From Opitutia bacterium (GTDB lineage: Bacteria; Verrucomicrobiota; Verrucomicrobiae; Opitutales; UBA953), in contig SFEJ01000016.1 in NCBI GenBank assembly GCA_004558035.1, positions 1-55,007 of the forward strand: 55,007 nt of DNA, read 5' to 3'. The notes beneath the pieces were generated by a model. The model was not told the DNA's origin. It did not search any database and saw only the letters and a list, made by a program, of their open reading frames with translations. A program made the position numbers and the translations under genes. Below, piece after piece: positions 8,101-16,579 of this stretch (position 1 is the first letter of the stretch; each line of letters opens with the position of its first letter).

Positions 8101-9836
8101 ATTCCGACCTTCCCGACGGCGAGCTTTCGTGGCGCCTGCTCGTGAACGGCGCCGAAAAGGCGGCGGGGAGCTTCGGCGCGGTGAAGCGCGGCGAAAAGCG
8201 CGTCGCGCGCGAACGCCTGAAGGCGGACGCCGCGTGCGGCGCGGGCTCGATCGCGTTCGAGGTGCTCGACGCGGACGGGCGCGTCGTCTCCTCCGAGAAG
8301 CTCGGGCTGCGCGTGCGCGCGCCGATTCCGGCGGTCGATCGCGTCGCCGTGACCAAGCTTGAGCCCGGCGCGGAAGCCGCGTTCGCGAACGCGTCCGCCT
8401 TCGGCGAGGTCTCCGTCGGCACGCCCGCGCTCGCGGTCGCCGGCGCGCTGGAATGGCTCGGCACGTATCCGTACGGCTGCCTCGAACAGACGGCGGCGGC
8501 GGCGTTTCCGCTGCTCGCGACGCAGGCGCTCGTCCGCGCCGGCGTGGTCTCCTACGGTTTCGCGGAGACGTCTTCGGCGAAGGTGCGCTCCGCGCTCGCG
8601 CGCATCGCGACGATGCGCTGCCGCGGCGGCGCCTACGCGATGTGGCCCGGCTCGTCGGAACCCTGGGACGCGGGAACGCTCTTCGCGTGCCACTTCGAGC
8701 TGGAGGCGGACGCGGCGGGATTCGCGCTCTCCGCGCAGCGCCGCGCGGAGCTGAGCTCGCTGCTTTTCGAGCGCGCGACGGACGTGCATTCTCCGTTGGC
8801 GGAGCGCGCCTACGCGCTTTATCTCGCCGCGTTCGCCGGAAACGGCAAGGCGGCGGAAGCCGCGAAGGCTCTCGCGCGCGAGGCGGAGACGGCGGGCGAC
8901 GCGTTCTCGCGCCTGCTCGCGGGAGCGGCGTCGGTAAAATCCGGATGCGCCTCCGAAGGCGCGAAGGAGATCGCCGCCGCCGCCGAGGACGTCGCCGCGA
9001 TCACGCGCGCGCCGGGCTCGGGCGCGACGTGCATCGACTCGCCCGTGCGCCGCGCCGGCGTCGCGCTGCGGCTGCTCTGCGAAATCGCGCCGGGCGACGC
9101 CGCGTGTCCGAAACTGGCGCGCTTCCTCGTCGAAAACATGCGCGCGAGCGGCTATTGGGGCACGACGCAGGCGAACGCGTGGGCGGCGTTCGGGCTCGCC
9201 GCGTTTCTCGCCGCGGACGGCGGCGCGGGCACGGAGAGCGCGCGCGTCTTCGTCGCGGGCGAGGAAAAGCCTTTCGCCGCTTCGATGAAGATCGCCGGCG
9301 GCAGTCCCGTCGTCGTGAGGAACACGGGAACGCGCCCGCTCTACGTCTTCGAGCGCACGCGCGAAACGCCGGAGCGCGCCGAGAACGTCGCCGCCGGGTT
9401 CACCGTCTCCCGCGAATATCTCGACGCGCGGGGCGAGCCCGTGACGTCGTGCGCGGCGGGAGATCTGCTCACGGTGCGCGTCCGCGTGCGCGCGGACGTC
9501 GCGTGCGAGAGCGCCGTGATTTGCGACCTGCTTCCGGGCGGGCTCGAAATCGAGGACGAGACGCTCGCGACGCGCGCCGCCGTGAACGCGCGCGGCGCCG
9601 AAGAAAAGGCCTCGGGCTTCCATGAGCGCGCGCGTGAACGCCGCTACGACCGCTTCCTCGCGTTCGGCGCGTTTTCGCCGACGCGCGGCGAAGACCGGGA
9701 GACGACGCTGCTCTACCGCGTGCGCGCGACGACGCGCGGCGTCTTCGCCGTGCCTCCGGTGCAGGTCGAATCGATGTACGACGCCGACTGCCGCGGCACG
9801 GGCGCGCCCGCCGTTCCCGTGTTCGAAGTGAAGTGA
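5121..9836 (+). CDS. Bacterial alpha-2-macroglobulin (YfhM-like)
   Basis: A 1571-residue periplasmic protease-trapping protein. It starts with a signal peptide (MKFLNRISFVVFAALTPFGVSAA) followed by a Pro/Ala-rich linker (APAPAPTPVP). There is no lipobox Cys, so it is probably not a lipoprotein, unlike E. coli YfhM. Successive macroglobulin beta domains lead to the thioester motif YGCLEQ with Cys about residue 1120, then an alpha-helical thioester domain (GGYAMW-type repeats) and a C-terminal domain ending VPVFEVK. Length is typical. The next gene, 25 bp away, is pbpC, the conserved partner of this family; the pair is thought to guard and repair the cell wall after protease attack. Confidence 0.94.
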   Translation: MKFLNRISFVVFAALTPFGVSAAESAPAPAPAPTPVPAPEPAPAAVPPLSVTDFSFDAPSRCADLRFSDAVDSEALRRALKIVPAVDFKLVPRGDALVGVFADYAPGTSYEISVSGELAGKLAAPSGKSRTFSFSMPDLPEIFGFVSSGRFVAPSAPDFALPLQLRNVARVSIETREVYPDRIADFVERPASWECSRPIFNESVRPKIARNRAEVFSLELEKIGVARRPGLYLVEAGDPDSYWRRERRIVVVTDLVIQAARNGDEVAVVVKNISGNTPVAGAKVSVFSRKKRWVADTKTDADGFVKLTLPELADREDSPWLILAELDGDRTFLSLRSLWARRGGRGFERPGAKAYVFPERGVCRPGETMRIYASLRDGSDRRASAGVPAEFEVRAPDGTRLGGALAVGDEFGFYRTEIEIPAFAATGGYRVSMGIPGQTEQTFGSARFGVADYVPDTFSLSLASTREDGRTRVSGNAAYYFGAPLADGDVSLERETFFTDFSPSASEFAEFEFGAPMPDEPKRDDAPVKTRTDAAGAFSAVFDDPKFPAAATQPLVSRVTVSASSAAGSRVVSAKTSVKIHYANFYFGTREAAVEPARRVFEVCALSPDEKRVAPTGAKFRAALTRREWGYVVRENAEGVASCEWQRLDTPAGEIAFDDSAREIAVPVPSAGSYLLEIFDEAGTRLHAREFYHWFGETGSRSGDFSDLAFTFDAERYAPGTTAKISFESPFAGSAVLLFGSEKIEGTRTFPVVPGKNVFELAVPEGTSLGSRFFSVTVCGKVPVPGFEKGEEMRRLFGVGLLPVDQRARRMHVSLRVPAVARPGEKASVRVELADADGKPIAGRVQLWAVDRGVLSLSAFRTPDAFSYFFGTYDCPYEFGDGYGSFYPVLARRESLIGGGAALRKFLGEDEEAKLSAVAVAEPIDVPAEGFAETTLDLPDFDGGMRLMAFALDAERTGSAEANFVVRRPVSVKLTTPRALAPGDEFDAVAEIFNSDLPDGELSWRLLVNGAEKAAGSFGAVKRGEKRVARERLKADAACGAGSIAFEVLDADGRVVSSEKLGLRVRAPIPAVDRVAVTKLEPGAEAAFANASAFGEVSVGTPALAVAGALEWLGTYPYGCLEQTAAAAFPLLATQALVRAGVVSYGFAETSSAKVRSALARIATMRCRGGAYAMWPGSSEPWDAGTLFACHFELEADAAGFALSAQRRAELSSLLFERATDVHSPLAERAYALYLAAFAGNGKAAEAAKALAREAETAGDAFSRLLAGAASVKSGCASEGAKEIAAAAEDVAAITRAPGSGATCIDSPVRRAGVALRLLCEIAPGDAACPKLARFLVENMRASGYWGTTQANAWAAFGLAAFLAADGGAGTESARVFVAGEEKPFAASMKIAGGSPVVVRNTGTRPLYVFERTRETPERAENVAAGFTVSREYLDARGEPVTSCAAGDLLTVRVRVRADVACESAVICDLLPGGLEIEDETLATRAAVNARGAEEKASGFHERARERRYDRFLAFGAFSPTRGEDRETTLLYRVRATTRGVFAVPPVQVESMYDADCRGTGAPAVPVFEVK

Positions 9837-9861
9837 GCGCGCGTCCGCGCCGCCTTCCGCC

Positions 9862-12015
9862 ATGGCGCCGTTCCCGAAAAGAGTCCGCAGAGCCGTCGCG
9901 ATTTTTCTCGCGGCGGTCTGCGCGTGCGTGTTCGTCTTCGCGGCGCTTTGGGCGTGGGCGTTCCCGCGGATTTTCCGCTTCGACGACGCGCTGCTCGACG
10001 CGCGCTTTCCGGCGACGCTTTTCCGCGACCGCTCGGGAAATCCCGTCCACGTCGAACCCGGCGCGGACTGGACGCTGCGCTTTCCCGTGCCGCTTTCGGA
10101 ACTGCCGCCGCACCTGATCGCGGTGACGCTCGCGGCGGAGGACCGCAATTTCTTCGGGCACGACGGCGTGGATCTGCGCGCGGCGGCGCGCGCGGCGTTT
10201 CAGCTCGCCGCGAACGGGCGCATCGTTTCCGGCGCCTCGACGGTGACGATGCAGCTGGTCGCGCTCGCCGAGGGGCGGCGGGAACGCTCCTTCGCGCGGA
10301 AGTTCGTGCAGATGTGCGAGGCGCGCGAACTCGAGCGGCGGAGGAGCAAGGAGGAGATTCTCGAGGAATATCTGAACCGTCTGCCCTACGGCGGAAAAAT
10401 TTACGGCGTGGAGGCGGCGGCGCTCCACTATTTCGGGCATTCCGCGCGGGAGCTGACGCTCGCCGAATCCGTGATGCTCGCGGGCATTCCGCAGCGCCCG
10501 AACCGGCTGCGCCCCGACCGCTTTCCCGAGGCGGCGCGCGAACGCCGCGACCGCGTGCTCGCGATGCTCGTGCGGCAGGGCGCGCTTTCCGAGACGGAGG
10601 CCGCCGCCGTCGCGGCCGAGCCTCTGCGCTTCCGCGATTTTTCGCGTCCGGCGTTCCCGCGCGCCGCCGATCCGCAGTTCTTTCTCTGGCTGCGGGAACG
10701 CGAGCCCGGTCTGCGCGGCGACGCGCGCACGACGGCGGACGCGGCGGTAGGCGCCGTCGTCGAAACCGCCGTCCGCGCGGCGCTCGCCGAAAGCTTTTCC
10801 GTGCGCGACGGCGCGGCGGTCGTCGTCGAAAACGCGACGCGTTCCGTGCGCGCGTTTCTGGGCACGGCGGATTTTTCCGCGTCGCGCGACGGGCAGGTCA
10901 ACGCGGCGCTGGCGCGGCGTTCGCTGGGCTCGCTGCTCAAGCCGTTCATCTTCGGCGAGGCGATCGACGCGGGGCTGCTCGTCGCGGACACCGTGCTCGA
11001 CGATTCGCCGCTGACGCTCGCGGATTATCGTCCGGAAAATTTTTCGGGAACGTATCTCGGCAGAGTCTCCGCGCGGACGGCGCTGTCGAAATCGCTGAAC
11101 ACGCCCGCCGTGCGCGTGCTGCGCGCGCTCGGGCCCGAGCGCGTCTTCCGTTCGCTCGACGCGTTCGGCGTGCGTTTCGCGCCGGGGACGACGCCCGCGC
11201 GCGCGGGACTCGCGCTCGCGCTCGGCGGCGCGGAGACGAATCTCGTGCAGCTCGCCGAGGCGTACGCCGCGCTCGCCTGCGGAGGCGTTCCCGCGCCGCT
11301 GCGGCTGCTCGAAACGGACGCCGCCGCCGAGCCCGCGCGCGGGCACGTCTGGAGCGCCGGCGCGGCGGAAATGACGCTGCGCATGCTGCGGGAAACGCCG
11401 CTTCCGAGCGCGGAGCACCTGCGCGCCGCGTGGAAGACGGGAACGTCCAACGGTCTGCGCGACGCGTGGTGCGTCGCCGTGACGCCGGAATGGACGGTCG
11501 CCGTCTGGTTCGGCAACAAGAGCGGCGCGCCCGCGCCCGAGCTGGTCGGCGCAGAAATCGCCGCGCCCGTCGCGGGGCAGATTCTCGCGGCGCTTTACCG
11601 CGGGCGCGTTCCCGCGCCGTGGAACGACGGCGCGTTCTTCCGCGCCGAAAGGCTCTGCGCCGCGAGCGGACTGCGCGCGGGCGATTTCTGCGCGGAGACG
11701 CGGACGGGGACGGCGCTCGTCGGCGTGCCCCTGCGCGTCTGCGGACTCTGCCGCCCGACGGCGCGCCGCGCGGATCTTTCGCGGGAGACGAAAATCCTGG
11801 AGCCGCGCGGCGGCGTCTATCGGCGCGGCGCGGACGGCAGGGCGCGCTTCGTCGTGCGCACCGTTCCCGCCGAGGCGCACTGGTATCTGGACGGCGCCTA
11901 CCTCGGCGTCCGCCGTTCCGGCTCCGCGCTCGAGCTCGCTCCGGGCGCGCACGAGCTTTTCGTCTGGCCGGGCCCCGACTTCGCCTCCGCGAAGCTCTCC
12001 CTGGACGTGAAGTGA
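9862..12015 (+). CDS. pbpC: Penicillin-binding protein 1C (bifunctional transglycosylase/transpeptidase)
   Basis: A 717-residue peptidoglycan synthase. An N-terminal membrane anchor (about residues 12-34) is followed by a GT51 glycosyltransferase domain with the catalytic Glu in AAEDRNFFGHDG (E93). The transpeptidase domain has SLLK (S357, K360), SLN (about 411) and KTGTS (about 525). A C-terminal PBP1C-type domain carries several Cys and ends in a beta fold (HWYLDGAYLG). It follows the alpha-2-macroglobulin gene by 25 bp, the same pairing as yfhM-pbpC in E. coli, and ends 12 bp from the convergent symporter gene. Confidence 0.95.
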   Translation: MAPFPKRVRRAVAIFLAAVCACVFVFAALWAWAFPRIFRFDDALLDARFPATLFRDRSGNPVHVEPGADWTLRFPVPLSELPPHLIAVTLAAEDRNFFGHDGVDLRAAARAAFQLAANGRIVSGASTVTMQLVALAEGRRERSFARKFVQMCEARELERRRSKEEILEEYLNRLPYGGKIYGVEAAALHYFGHSARELTLAESVMLAGIPQRPNRLRPDRFPEAARERRDRVLAMLVRQGALSETEAAAVAAEPLRFRDFSRPAFPRAADPQFFLWLREREPGLRGDARTTADAAVGAVVETAVRAALAESFSVRDGAAVVVENATRSVRAFLGTADFSASRDGQVNAALARRSLGSLLKPFIFGEAIDAGLLVADTVLDDSPLTLADYRPENFSGTYLGRVSARTALSKSLNTPAVRVLRALGPERVFRSLDAFGVRFAPGTTPARAGLALALGGAETNLVQLAEAYAALACGGVPAPLRLLETDAAAEPARGHVWSAGAAEMTLRMLRETPLPSAEHLRAAWKTGTSNGLRDAWCVAVTPEWTVAVWFGNKSGAPAPELVGAEIAAPVAGQILAALYRGRVPAPWNDGAFFRAERLCAASGLRAGDFCAETRTGTALVGVPLRVCGLCRPTARRADLSRETKILEPRGGVYRRGADGRARFVVRTVPAEAHWYLDGAYLGVRRSGSALELAPGAHELFVWPGPDFASAKLSLDVK

Positions 12016-12027
12016 GCGCGTTCCCGC

Positions 12028-13410
12028 TCAGTTCTTCGGCAGATCGACGTATCTGCCCTTGGAGATGTCCGAGACCGTCTTCGAGAGCACGACGAGCGCG
12101 AGCAGGTTGGGCAGCACCATCAGCCCGTTGAAGAAGTCCGCGAGCTGCCAGACGCATTCGACTTTCAGCAGCGTTCCCGCGACGACGCATGCGAGCACGA
12201 CGGCGGAATAGAGCTTCACCCAGCGCCCGCGCGTGAGATACGCGAAATTCACCGCGCCGAAAAAGTGCCAGCCCAGAATCGTCGAAAACGCGAAGAAGAA
12301 CAGGCAGACCGCGACGAAGACGCCGCCGAAGCCCGTGAAAAGCGAGTCGAACGCCGCCTGCGTGAGGTCGATGCCCGTGAGCCGCGCCGCGCCTTCTCCG
12401 AATTTCAGCGCGCCCGAGGTGAGGATGACGAACACCGTCAGGTTCAGAATCACGAACGTGTCGATGAACACGCTCAGCATCGCGATGAGCCCCTGGCGGT
12501 TCGGGTTCTTCACGGCGGCGCGCGCGTGCGCGTGCGGCGTGGAGCCCATCCCGGCCTCGTTGGAGAACAGCCCGCGCGCGACGCCGTAGCGGATCGCCTC
12601 GCGCACGGTCACGCCGAGCGCGCCGCCCATCGCCGCCTGCGGATCGAACGCGCCGACGAAGATCTGCCGCACGGCTTCCGGAAGCGCCGCCGCGTTCGCC
12701 GCGATGAGAATCACCGAGCCGACGATGTACACGAGAGCCATCAGCGGGACGATGCGCACGACCGCCTTCGCCAGACGACGCGTGCCGCCGAAGAAAATTA
12801 GCCCCGCCGCGACCGCGACGAAGCCGCCGACCGCGAGCGCGGGAACGGGCAGGGCGTATTTTTCGAAAATGCCCGAAAACGCGCTGCCGATCGAATTCGC
12901 CTGCACCATGATGCCCGTGAAGCCCAGCGCGCAGCAGCAGCACACCGCGAACACGCACGCGAGAATTTTCCCGAACGCGCCGCCGAACGCCTCGCGGATG
13001 TAATAGGCGGGGCCGCCGGTGATCTCGCCGTGCTCCTCGCGGCGGAATTTCTGCGCGAGCGTCGCCTCCGCGTAAACCGTCGCCATGCCGAAGAACGCGC
13101 TGACCCACATCCAGAAAATCGCGCCCGGTCCGCCGGAGACGATCGCCGTCGCCGCGCCCGCGAGATTGCCCGTGCCGACCTGCGCGGCGATCGCGGTCGC
13201 GAGCGCCTGCACGGGCGTCATTTCGCCGTCCTTCTTGCCGTCCTCGTGGCGGCGGAAAAGCACGCGCCAAGCGTCCTTGAACTTGCGCAGCTGAATGAAG
13301 CGCAGCCGGACCGTGAAGAAGACGCCCGCGCCGCAGAGCGCGAAGAGGAGCACCGTGCTCCAGAGCACGTCGTTGACTTCGGTGATGAAATTCGTGATTT
13401 CGGTGATCAT
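12028..13410 (-). CDS. Sodium:alanine symporter (AGCS family)
   Basis: A 460-residue inner-membrane carrier with about ten hydrophobic segments. Family signatures are clear: VGTGNLAGAATAIVSGGPGAIFWMW near residue 80, GGPAYYI, and the AGCS-type NEAGMGSTPHAHA loop. It imports alanine, possibly glycine, with Na+. The gene stands alone, convergent with pbpC and divergent from the efflux genes. Its start ATG (13408-13410) has no Shine-Dalgarno but is preceded by a plausible promoter at 13441-13469. Confidence 0.95.
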   Translation of the reverse strand: MITEITNFITEVNDVLWSTVLLFALCGAGVFFTVRLRFIQLRKFKDAWRVLFRRHEDGKKDGEMTPVQALATAIAAQVGTGNLAGAATAIVSGGPGAIFWMWVSAFFGMATVYAEATLAQKFRREEHGEITGGPAYYIREAFGGAFGKILACVFAVCCCCALGFTGIMVQANSIGSAFSGIFEKYALPVPALAVGGFVAVAAGLIFFGGTRRLAKAVVRIVPLMALVYIVGSVILIAANAAALPEAVRQIFVGAFDPQAAMGGALGVTVREAIRYGVARGLFSNEAGMGSTPHAHARAAVKNPNRQGLIAMLSVFIDTFVILNLTVFVILTSGALKFGEGAARLTGIDLTQAAFDSLFTGFGGVFVAVCLFFFAFSTILGWHFFGAVNFAYLTRGRWVKLYSAVVLACVVAGTLLKVECVWQLADFFNGLMVLPNLLALVVLSKTVSDISKGRYVDLPKN

Positions 13411-13440
13411 GAAGGTGTCGTTTTTGAGCGTTGAAAACCC

Positions 13441-13469
13441 ACTATGCCCGCTTTCTCTTCCCGTGAAAA
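13441..13469 (-). promoter_or_regulatory. Promoter of the alanine symporter gene
   Basis: On the minus strand TTTTCA (13469-13464), 17 bp and CATAGT (13446-13441). The -10 is the same hexamer as that in front of the amidase gene at 32726-32731. Confidence 0.45.
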
Positions 13470-13567
13470 CGAAAAATCTAGCGGCGGCGGGCGAGCGCGA
13501 GAAAATTTTCCCGCGAAACGAAACTTTCCGCGCGCGGGGGCGTTTGTTAAGCTACACGGAAAAAGTC

Positions 13568-15169
13568 ATGACTTTCCAGAAAGCTGCATTCGCGGCGCTC
13601 GCCGCCGTCGTCGTTTTTTCGGTTCCGCGCGGGAACGCCGCGGAGCCCGAAGCGTCGTCCGCGCTCCCCTCGCGCGAGATCCGTCTCAAAGAAGTCACGG
13701 GCGAGGATGTCCGCCGCGTCGTGCGCGTCGGTCCCGCGCTGGCGCTGGGCGAGGCGGTGCCGCTGGCGCTCCGCAACAATCTCGGCGTCGCCGTCGCGCG
13801 GCGCGAAAAGGCGTCGGTCGCGGAAACGCCGAACGTCGCGCTCGCGGACTTCGATCCGAATTTTTCGTTCTCCTCGACTTACGGGAACACGGGCGAGGCG
13901 TATTGGGAACGGCAGCGTTCGGGCGCGTCGGAGCAGAACTGGACGAACCGCGCCGAGCTCTCCAAAAAATTCTCTTCGGGCGCGGAGGCGACGCTCTACG
14001 GCGCCTTCAACCGCGCCTACAACACGACGACGGATTTTTCGCCGGCGTCCGGAAGCGCCGTCGGGCTGGAGATTTCGCAGCCGCTGCTGAGCGGGTTCGG
14101 CGAGGAGATCAACCTTGCGCCGCTCGTCAAGGCGCGCAAGAACGTGACGCAGAGCGCGCTTTCGCTGCGCAAGACGACGCTCGACCTGATTCTCGACGCG
14201 GAGGTCGCCTACTGGAATCTTTCGGCGAGCTACGCGCTCGTCGGCGCGCGGCTGAGCAGCCTGCGCCACGCCGAGTTCGTGCTCGAACAGGCGAAGAAAC
14301 GGCGCGCGTTGAAGGACGCGACGAAGGAGGACGTGCTCCAGGCGGAGGCGGACGTCGCGTCGCGGCGCGTGAATCTCGTCGTCGCGCGCCAGTCCGTGCA
14401 GGACTGCGACGACGCGCTGCGCAAGATTCTGGGCGAGACCGGAGACGACGATTCGGGCACCTACGCGGTCGCGGAGCTTTCCGAGGACGTTCCCGCGGAG
14501 ACGCGGACTTTCGCCGAGTGGATCGCCGCCGTCCGCGAGTTCGACATCGACGCGCAGATTCAGGAAATCGAGCGCGAGAAGGCGGAGCTGGACTTGCGCG
14601 TCGCGGCGGACGCCGACCGCCCGTCGCTGGCGCTCGTGCTCGGTGCGGAAGCCTCCGGCCGGGAAAGCTCGCCGGCGAAATCCGTCACGGGCGTCGCCGA
14701 CCGCACGGGCTACGATCTTTCGGCGGGCATCCGCTTTTCGGTGCCGCTGGGCTTCCGCCGCGAAAAGGCGGAACTGCGCCGCGCGGAGCTCGCCCGCGAG
14801 CAGGCGGAAATCGCCGTCGCGCAGGCGCTGCAGAACGCGATGTTCGACGCGCGTTCGGCGTGGCGCGCTTCGGAGGCGGCGCGGGAACGCCTCTCCTCGG
14901 CGAAGGTCGCGCTCTCGATGCAGAAGGAGGCCTACGCCGGGCAGATCGCCCGTTACGGCGTGGGCAAGGCGACGATGACGGACGTGCTTTCCGCGCAGGA
15001 CGCGCTGGACTCCGCGCGGCTCGACCTGATCCAGGCGGCGCTGGACGTCGTCACTTCGCGCGCGAAGGTGCAGCGGCTCGACGGAGAAATCCTCGCCGTC
15101 AACGGATTTTCCTGGCGGGAAATCGACGATGCGGAAAACGCGTCCGCCGTTCCCGCTGCAGCCCGATGA
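13568..15169 (+). CDS. Outer-membrane efflux protein (TolC family)
   Basis: A 533-residue protein with a signal peptide (MTFQKAAFAALAAVVVFSVPRGNAA) and two outer-membrane-efflux repeats made of long coiled helices (KTTLDLILDAEVAYWNLS; AELRRAELAREQAEIAVAQA) separated by beta segments. It should form the trimeric outer-membrane channel of a tripartite exporter. The reading frame is open further upstream, but the ATG at 13568 gives a proper signal peptide. A weak promoter (TTTCCG at 13525, 17 bp, TAAGCT at 13548) precedes it by 14 nt. The next gene, 21 bp downstream, encodes the matching membrane-fusion protein; no inner-membrane pump follows. Confidence 0.9.
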   Translation: MTFQKAAFAALAAVVVFSVPRGNAAEPEASSALPSREIRLKEVTGEDVRRVVRVGPALALGEAVPLALRNNLGVAVARREKASVAETPNVALADFDPNFSFSSTYGNTGEAYWERQRSGASEQNWTNRAELSKKFSSGAEATLYGAFNRAYNTTTDFSPASGSAVGLEISQPLLSGFGEEINLAPLVKARKNVTQSALSLRKTTLDLILDAEVAYWNLSASYALVGARLSSLRHAEFVLEQAKKRRALKDATKEDVLQAEADVASRRVNLVVARQSVQDCDDALRKILGETGDDDSGTYAVAELSEDVPAETRTFAEWIAAVREFDIDAQIQEIEREKAELDLRVAADADRPSLALVLGAEASGRESSPAKSVTGVADRTGYDLSAGIRFSVPLGFRREKAELRRAELAREQAEIAVAQALQNAMFDARSAWRASEAARERLSSAKVALSMQKEAYAGQIARYGVGKATMTDVLSAQDALDSARLDLIQAALDVVTSRAKVQRLDGEILAVNGFSWREIDDAENASAVPAAAR

Positions 15170-15190
15170 ACCTTTAAAAAATTTTTTCAG

Positions 15191-16378
15191 ATGAAGTCCT
15201 TTCAGTTCAGTTCAAGCATCTTCGCGGCTCTCGTCCTCGCGGCGGGAACGCTCGCGTTTTCCGCGTGCGGCGATTCCGTCGGCGGGAACGCCGTCCTGCC
15301 GACGGTGGAAACGGCGCTCGTCGAGAAAAAGACAATCGAGGAGCGGATCACGGTCTCCGGTTTCGTGAAGCCCGAAACCGTCACCGAAATCAAATCCGAG
15401 ATCAACGGGCGCATCATCCGCATCCTCGTCGAGAACGGGCAGTTCGTCGAACAGGACGAGTTGCTGCTGGAGATCGATCCGCAGACGTACCAGACGACCG
15501 TCGAATCCAACGACCGCACGACGCGCCAGCGCCGGCTCGACGTCGAAAAGGCGGAACGCGACATGCGCCGCATCAAGCAGCTTTACGAAAACGATTTCGC
15601 GACGGAACAGGAATATCTCGACGCCGTCACCGATCTGGAAAGCAAGAAGCTGCAGCTGGAAATCGCGCAGGCGGCGCTCGACAACGCGAAGATCGAGCTC
15701 GCGAAGACCGCGATCCGCGCGCCGCACGCCGGCATGATTTCCGACCTCGACGTCTTCGTCGGCAACGTCATCTCGGGCGCGGGTTCGTTTTCCAACGGCA
15801 CCACGCTGATGAAGGTGAACGACATGAGCAAGCTGCGCGTCGAGGCGGACCTGAACGAGATCGAGGCGAACAAGATCGCCGTGGGCGCGCAGACGAATCT
15901 CACGTTCGATTCGCTCCCGAAGACCGCGTTCTCGGGAACGGTCAACTACCTGTCCTCCTTCGGCGTGCAGGACTCGGCGACTTCGACGCTCTACAAATTT
16001 CCCGTGCGCGTGAACTTCACGACGGGCGGCGTGCTGGTGCGCCCGGGCACGAGCGCGAATCTCTCGATTCTCGTAGCGGACGCGGCGGGCGTCGCCTGCG
16101 TTCCCGCCAGCGCGGTCTTCATCGAAAACGGCGTGCGCTACGTCTTCGTGAAGCGCGGCGAGCGCCGATTCGAGCGGCGTCCGGTGACGATCGGCATCGG
16201 CAATCTCAACTTCATCCAGATCACGGAGGGCGTGTCCGCCGGCGAAACCATCGCGACGACCCGGCCCTCGCACGGCGAAATCGTCTCGGCGGACGGCAAG
16301 CCCGTTCCCGCGGACGGCTCGCCGAAAAAGCGCGACGGCAAAGGCGGCGCTCCCGCCGGCGGTCCGCCCCCGATGTGA
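15191..16378 (+). CDS. Periplasmic adaptor (membrane-fusion) lipoprotein of an efflux system
   Basis: A 395-residue HlyD/MacA-like adaptor. The N-terminus has a lipobox ending LAFSAC, with Cys26 the lipid-modified residue. It continues with the split lipoyl domain (GRIIRILVENGQFVEQDELLLEIDP, later AIRAPHAGMISDLDVFVGN), an alpha hairpin (about 85-165), a beta-barrel and a membrane-proximal domain ending GETIATTRPSHGEIV. The C-terminal tail is Pro/Gly/Lys-rich. It is in one operon with the TolC-like gene; the partner pump (RND or MacB-type) is not in the window and must be encoded elsewhere. An inverted repeat at 16410-16433 closes the operon. Confidence 0.9.
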   Translation: MKSFQFSSSIFAALVLAAGTLAFSACGDSVGGNAVLPTVETALVEKKTIEERITVSGFVKPETVTEIKSEINGRIIRILVENGQFVEQDELLLEIDPQTYQTTVESNDRTTRQRRLDVEKAERDMRRIKQLYENDFATEQEYLDAVTDLESKKLQLEIAQAALDNAKIELAKTAIRAPHAGMISDLDVFVGNVISGAGSFSNGTTLMKVNDMSKLRVEADLNEIEANKIAVGAQTNLTFDSLPKTAFSGTVNYLSSFGVQDSATSTLYKFPVRVNFTTGGVLVRPGTSANLSILVADAAGVACVPASAVFIENGVRYVFVKRGERRFERRPVTIGIGNLNFIQITEGVSAGETIATTRPSHGEIVSADGKPVPADGSPKKRDGKGGAPAGGPPPM

Positions 16379-16409
16379 GCGTTTCGGCGCGCCGGAGAGG
16401 CGTTTTTTC

Positions 16410-16433
16410 GGGGAATCCGCGGGCGGGTTCCCC
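16410..16433 (+). terminator. Possible terminator after the efflux adaptor gene
   Basis: GGGGAA (16410-16415) and TTCCCC (16428-16433) form a 6-bp stem with a GC-rich 12-nt loop, followed by a modestly T-rich stretch. Weak but positioned 32 nt after the stop codon. Confidence 0.35.
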
Positions 16434-16469
16434 TTCTTCGTTCCGGCGGCGCCGCGGGCGATTTTGCGC

Positions 16470-16498
16470 TTGAAAAAACGCGCGGGAGCGCGCAGTCT
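16470..16498 (+). promoter_or_regulatory. Possible promoter of the sdhCAB operon
   Basis: TTGAAA (16470-16475), 17 bp, then CAGTCT (16493-16498), a weak -10 that keeps only the conserved second A and last T. It would give a leader of about 75 nt. Confidence 0.3.
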
Positions 16499-16579
16499 TG
16501 GAAGCACTTTCGGCGCGCCCGCGTCGAAGGCGTTTTCCCCTTTTTTCAACTAAACCAACCAAAAATCATCCTAAAATCT

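Noticed and set aside
5559..10148. A 1529-codon minus-strand open frame across the macroglobulin and PBP1C genes
   Set aside because: High GC keeps antisense frames open. The translation is low-complexity Arg/Ala and spans two well-supported plus-strand genes.
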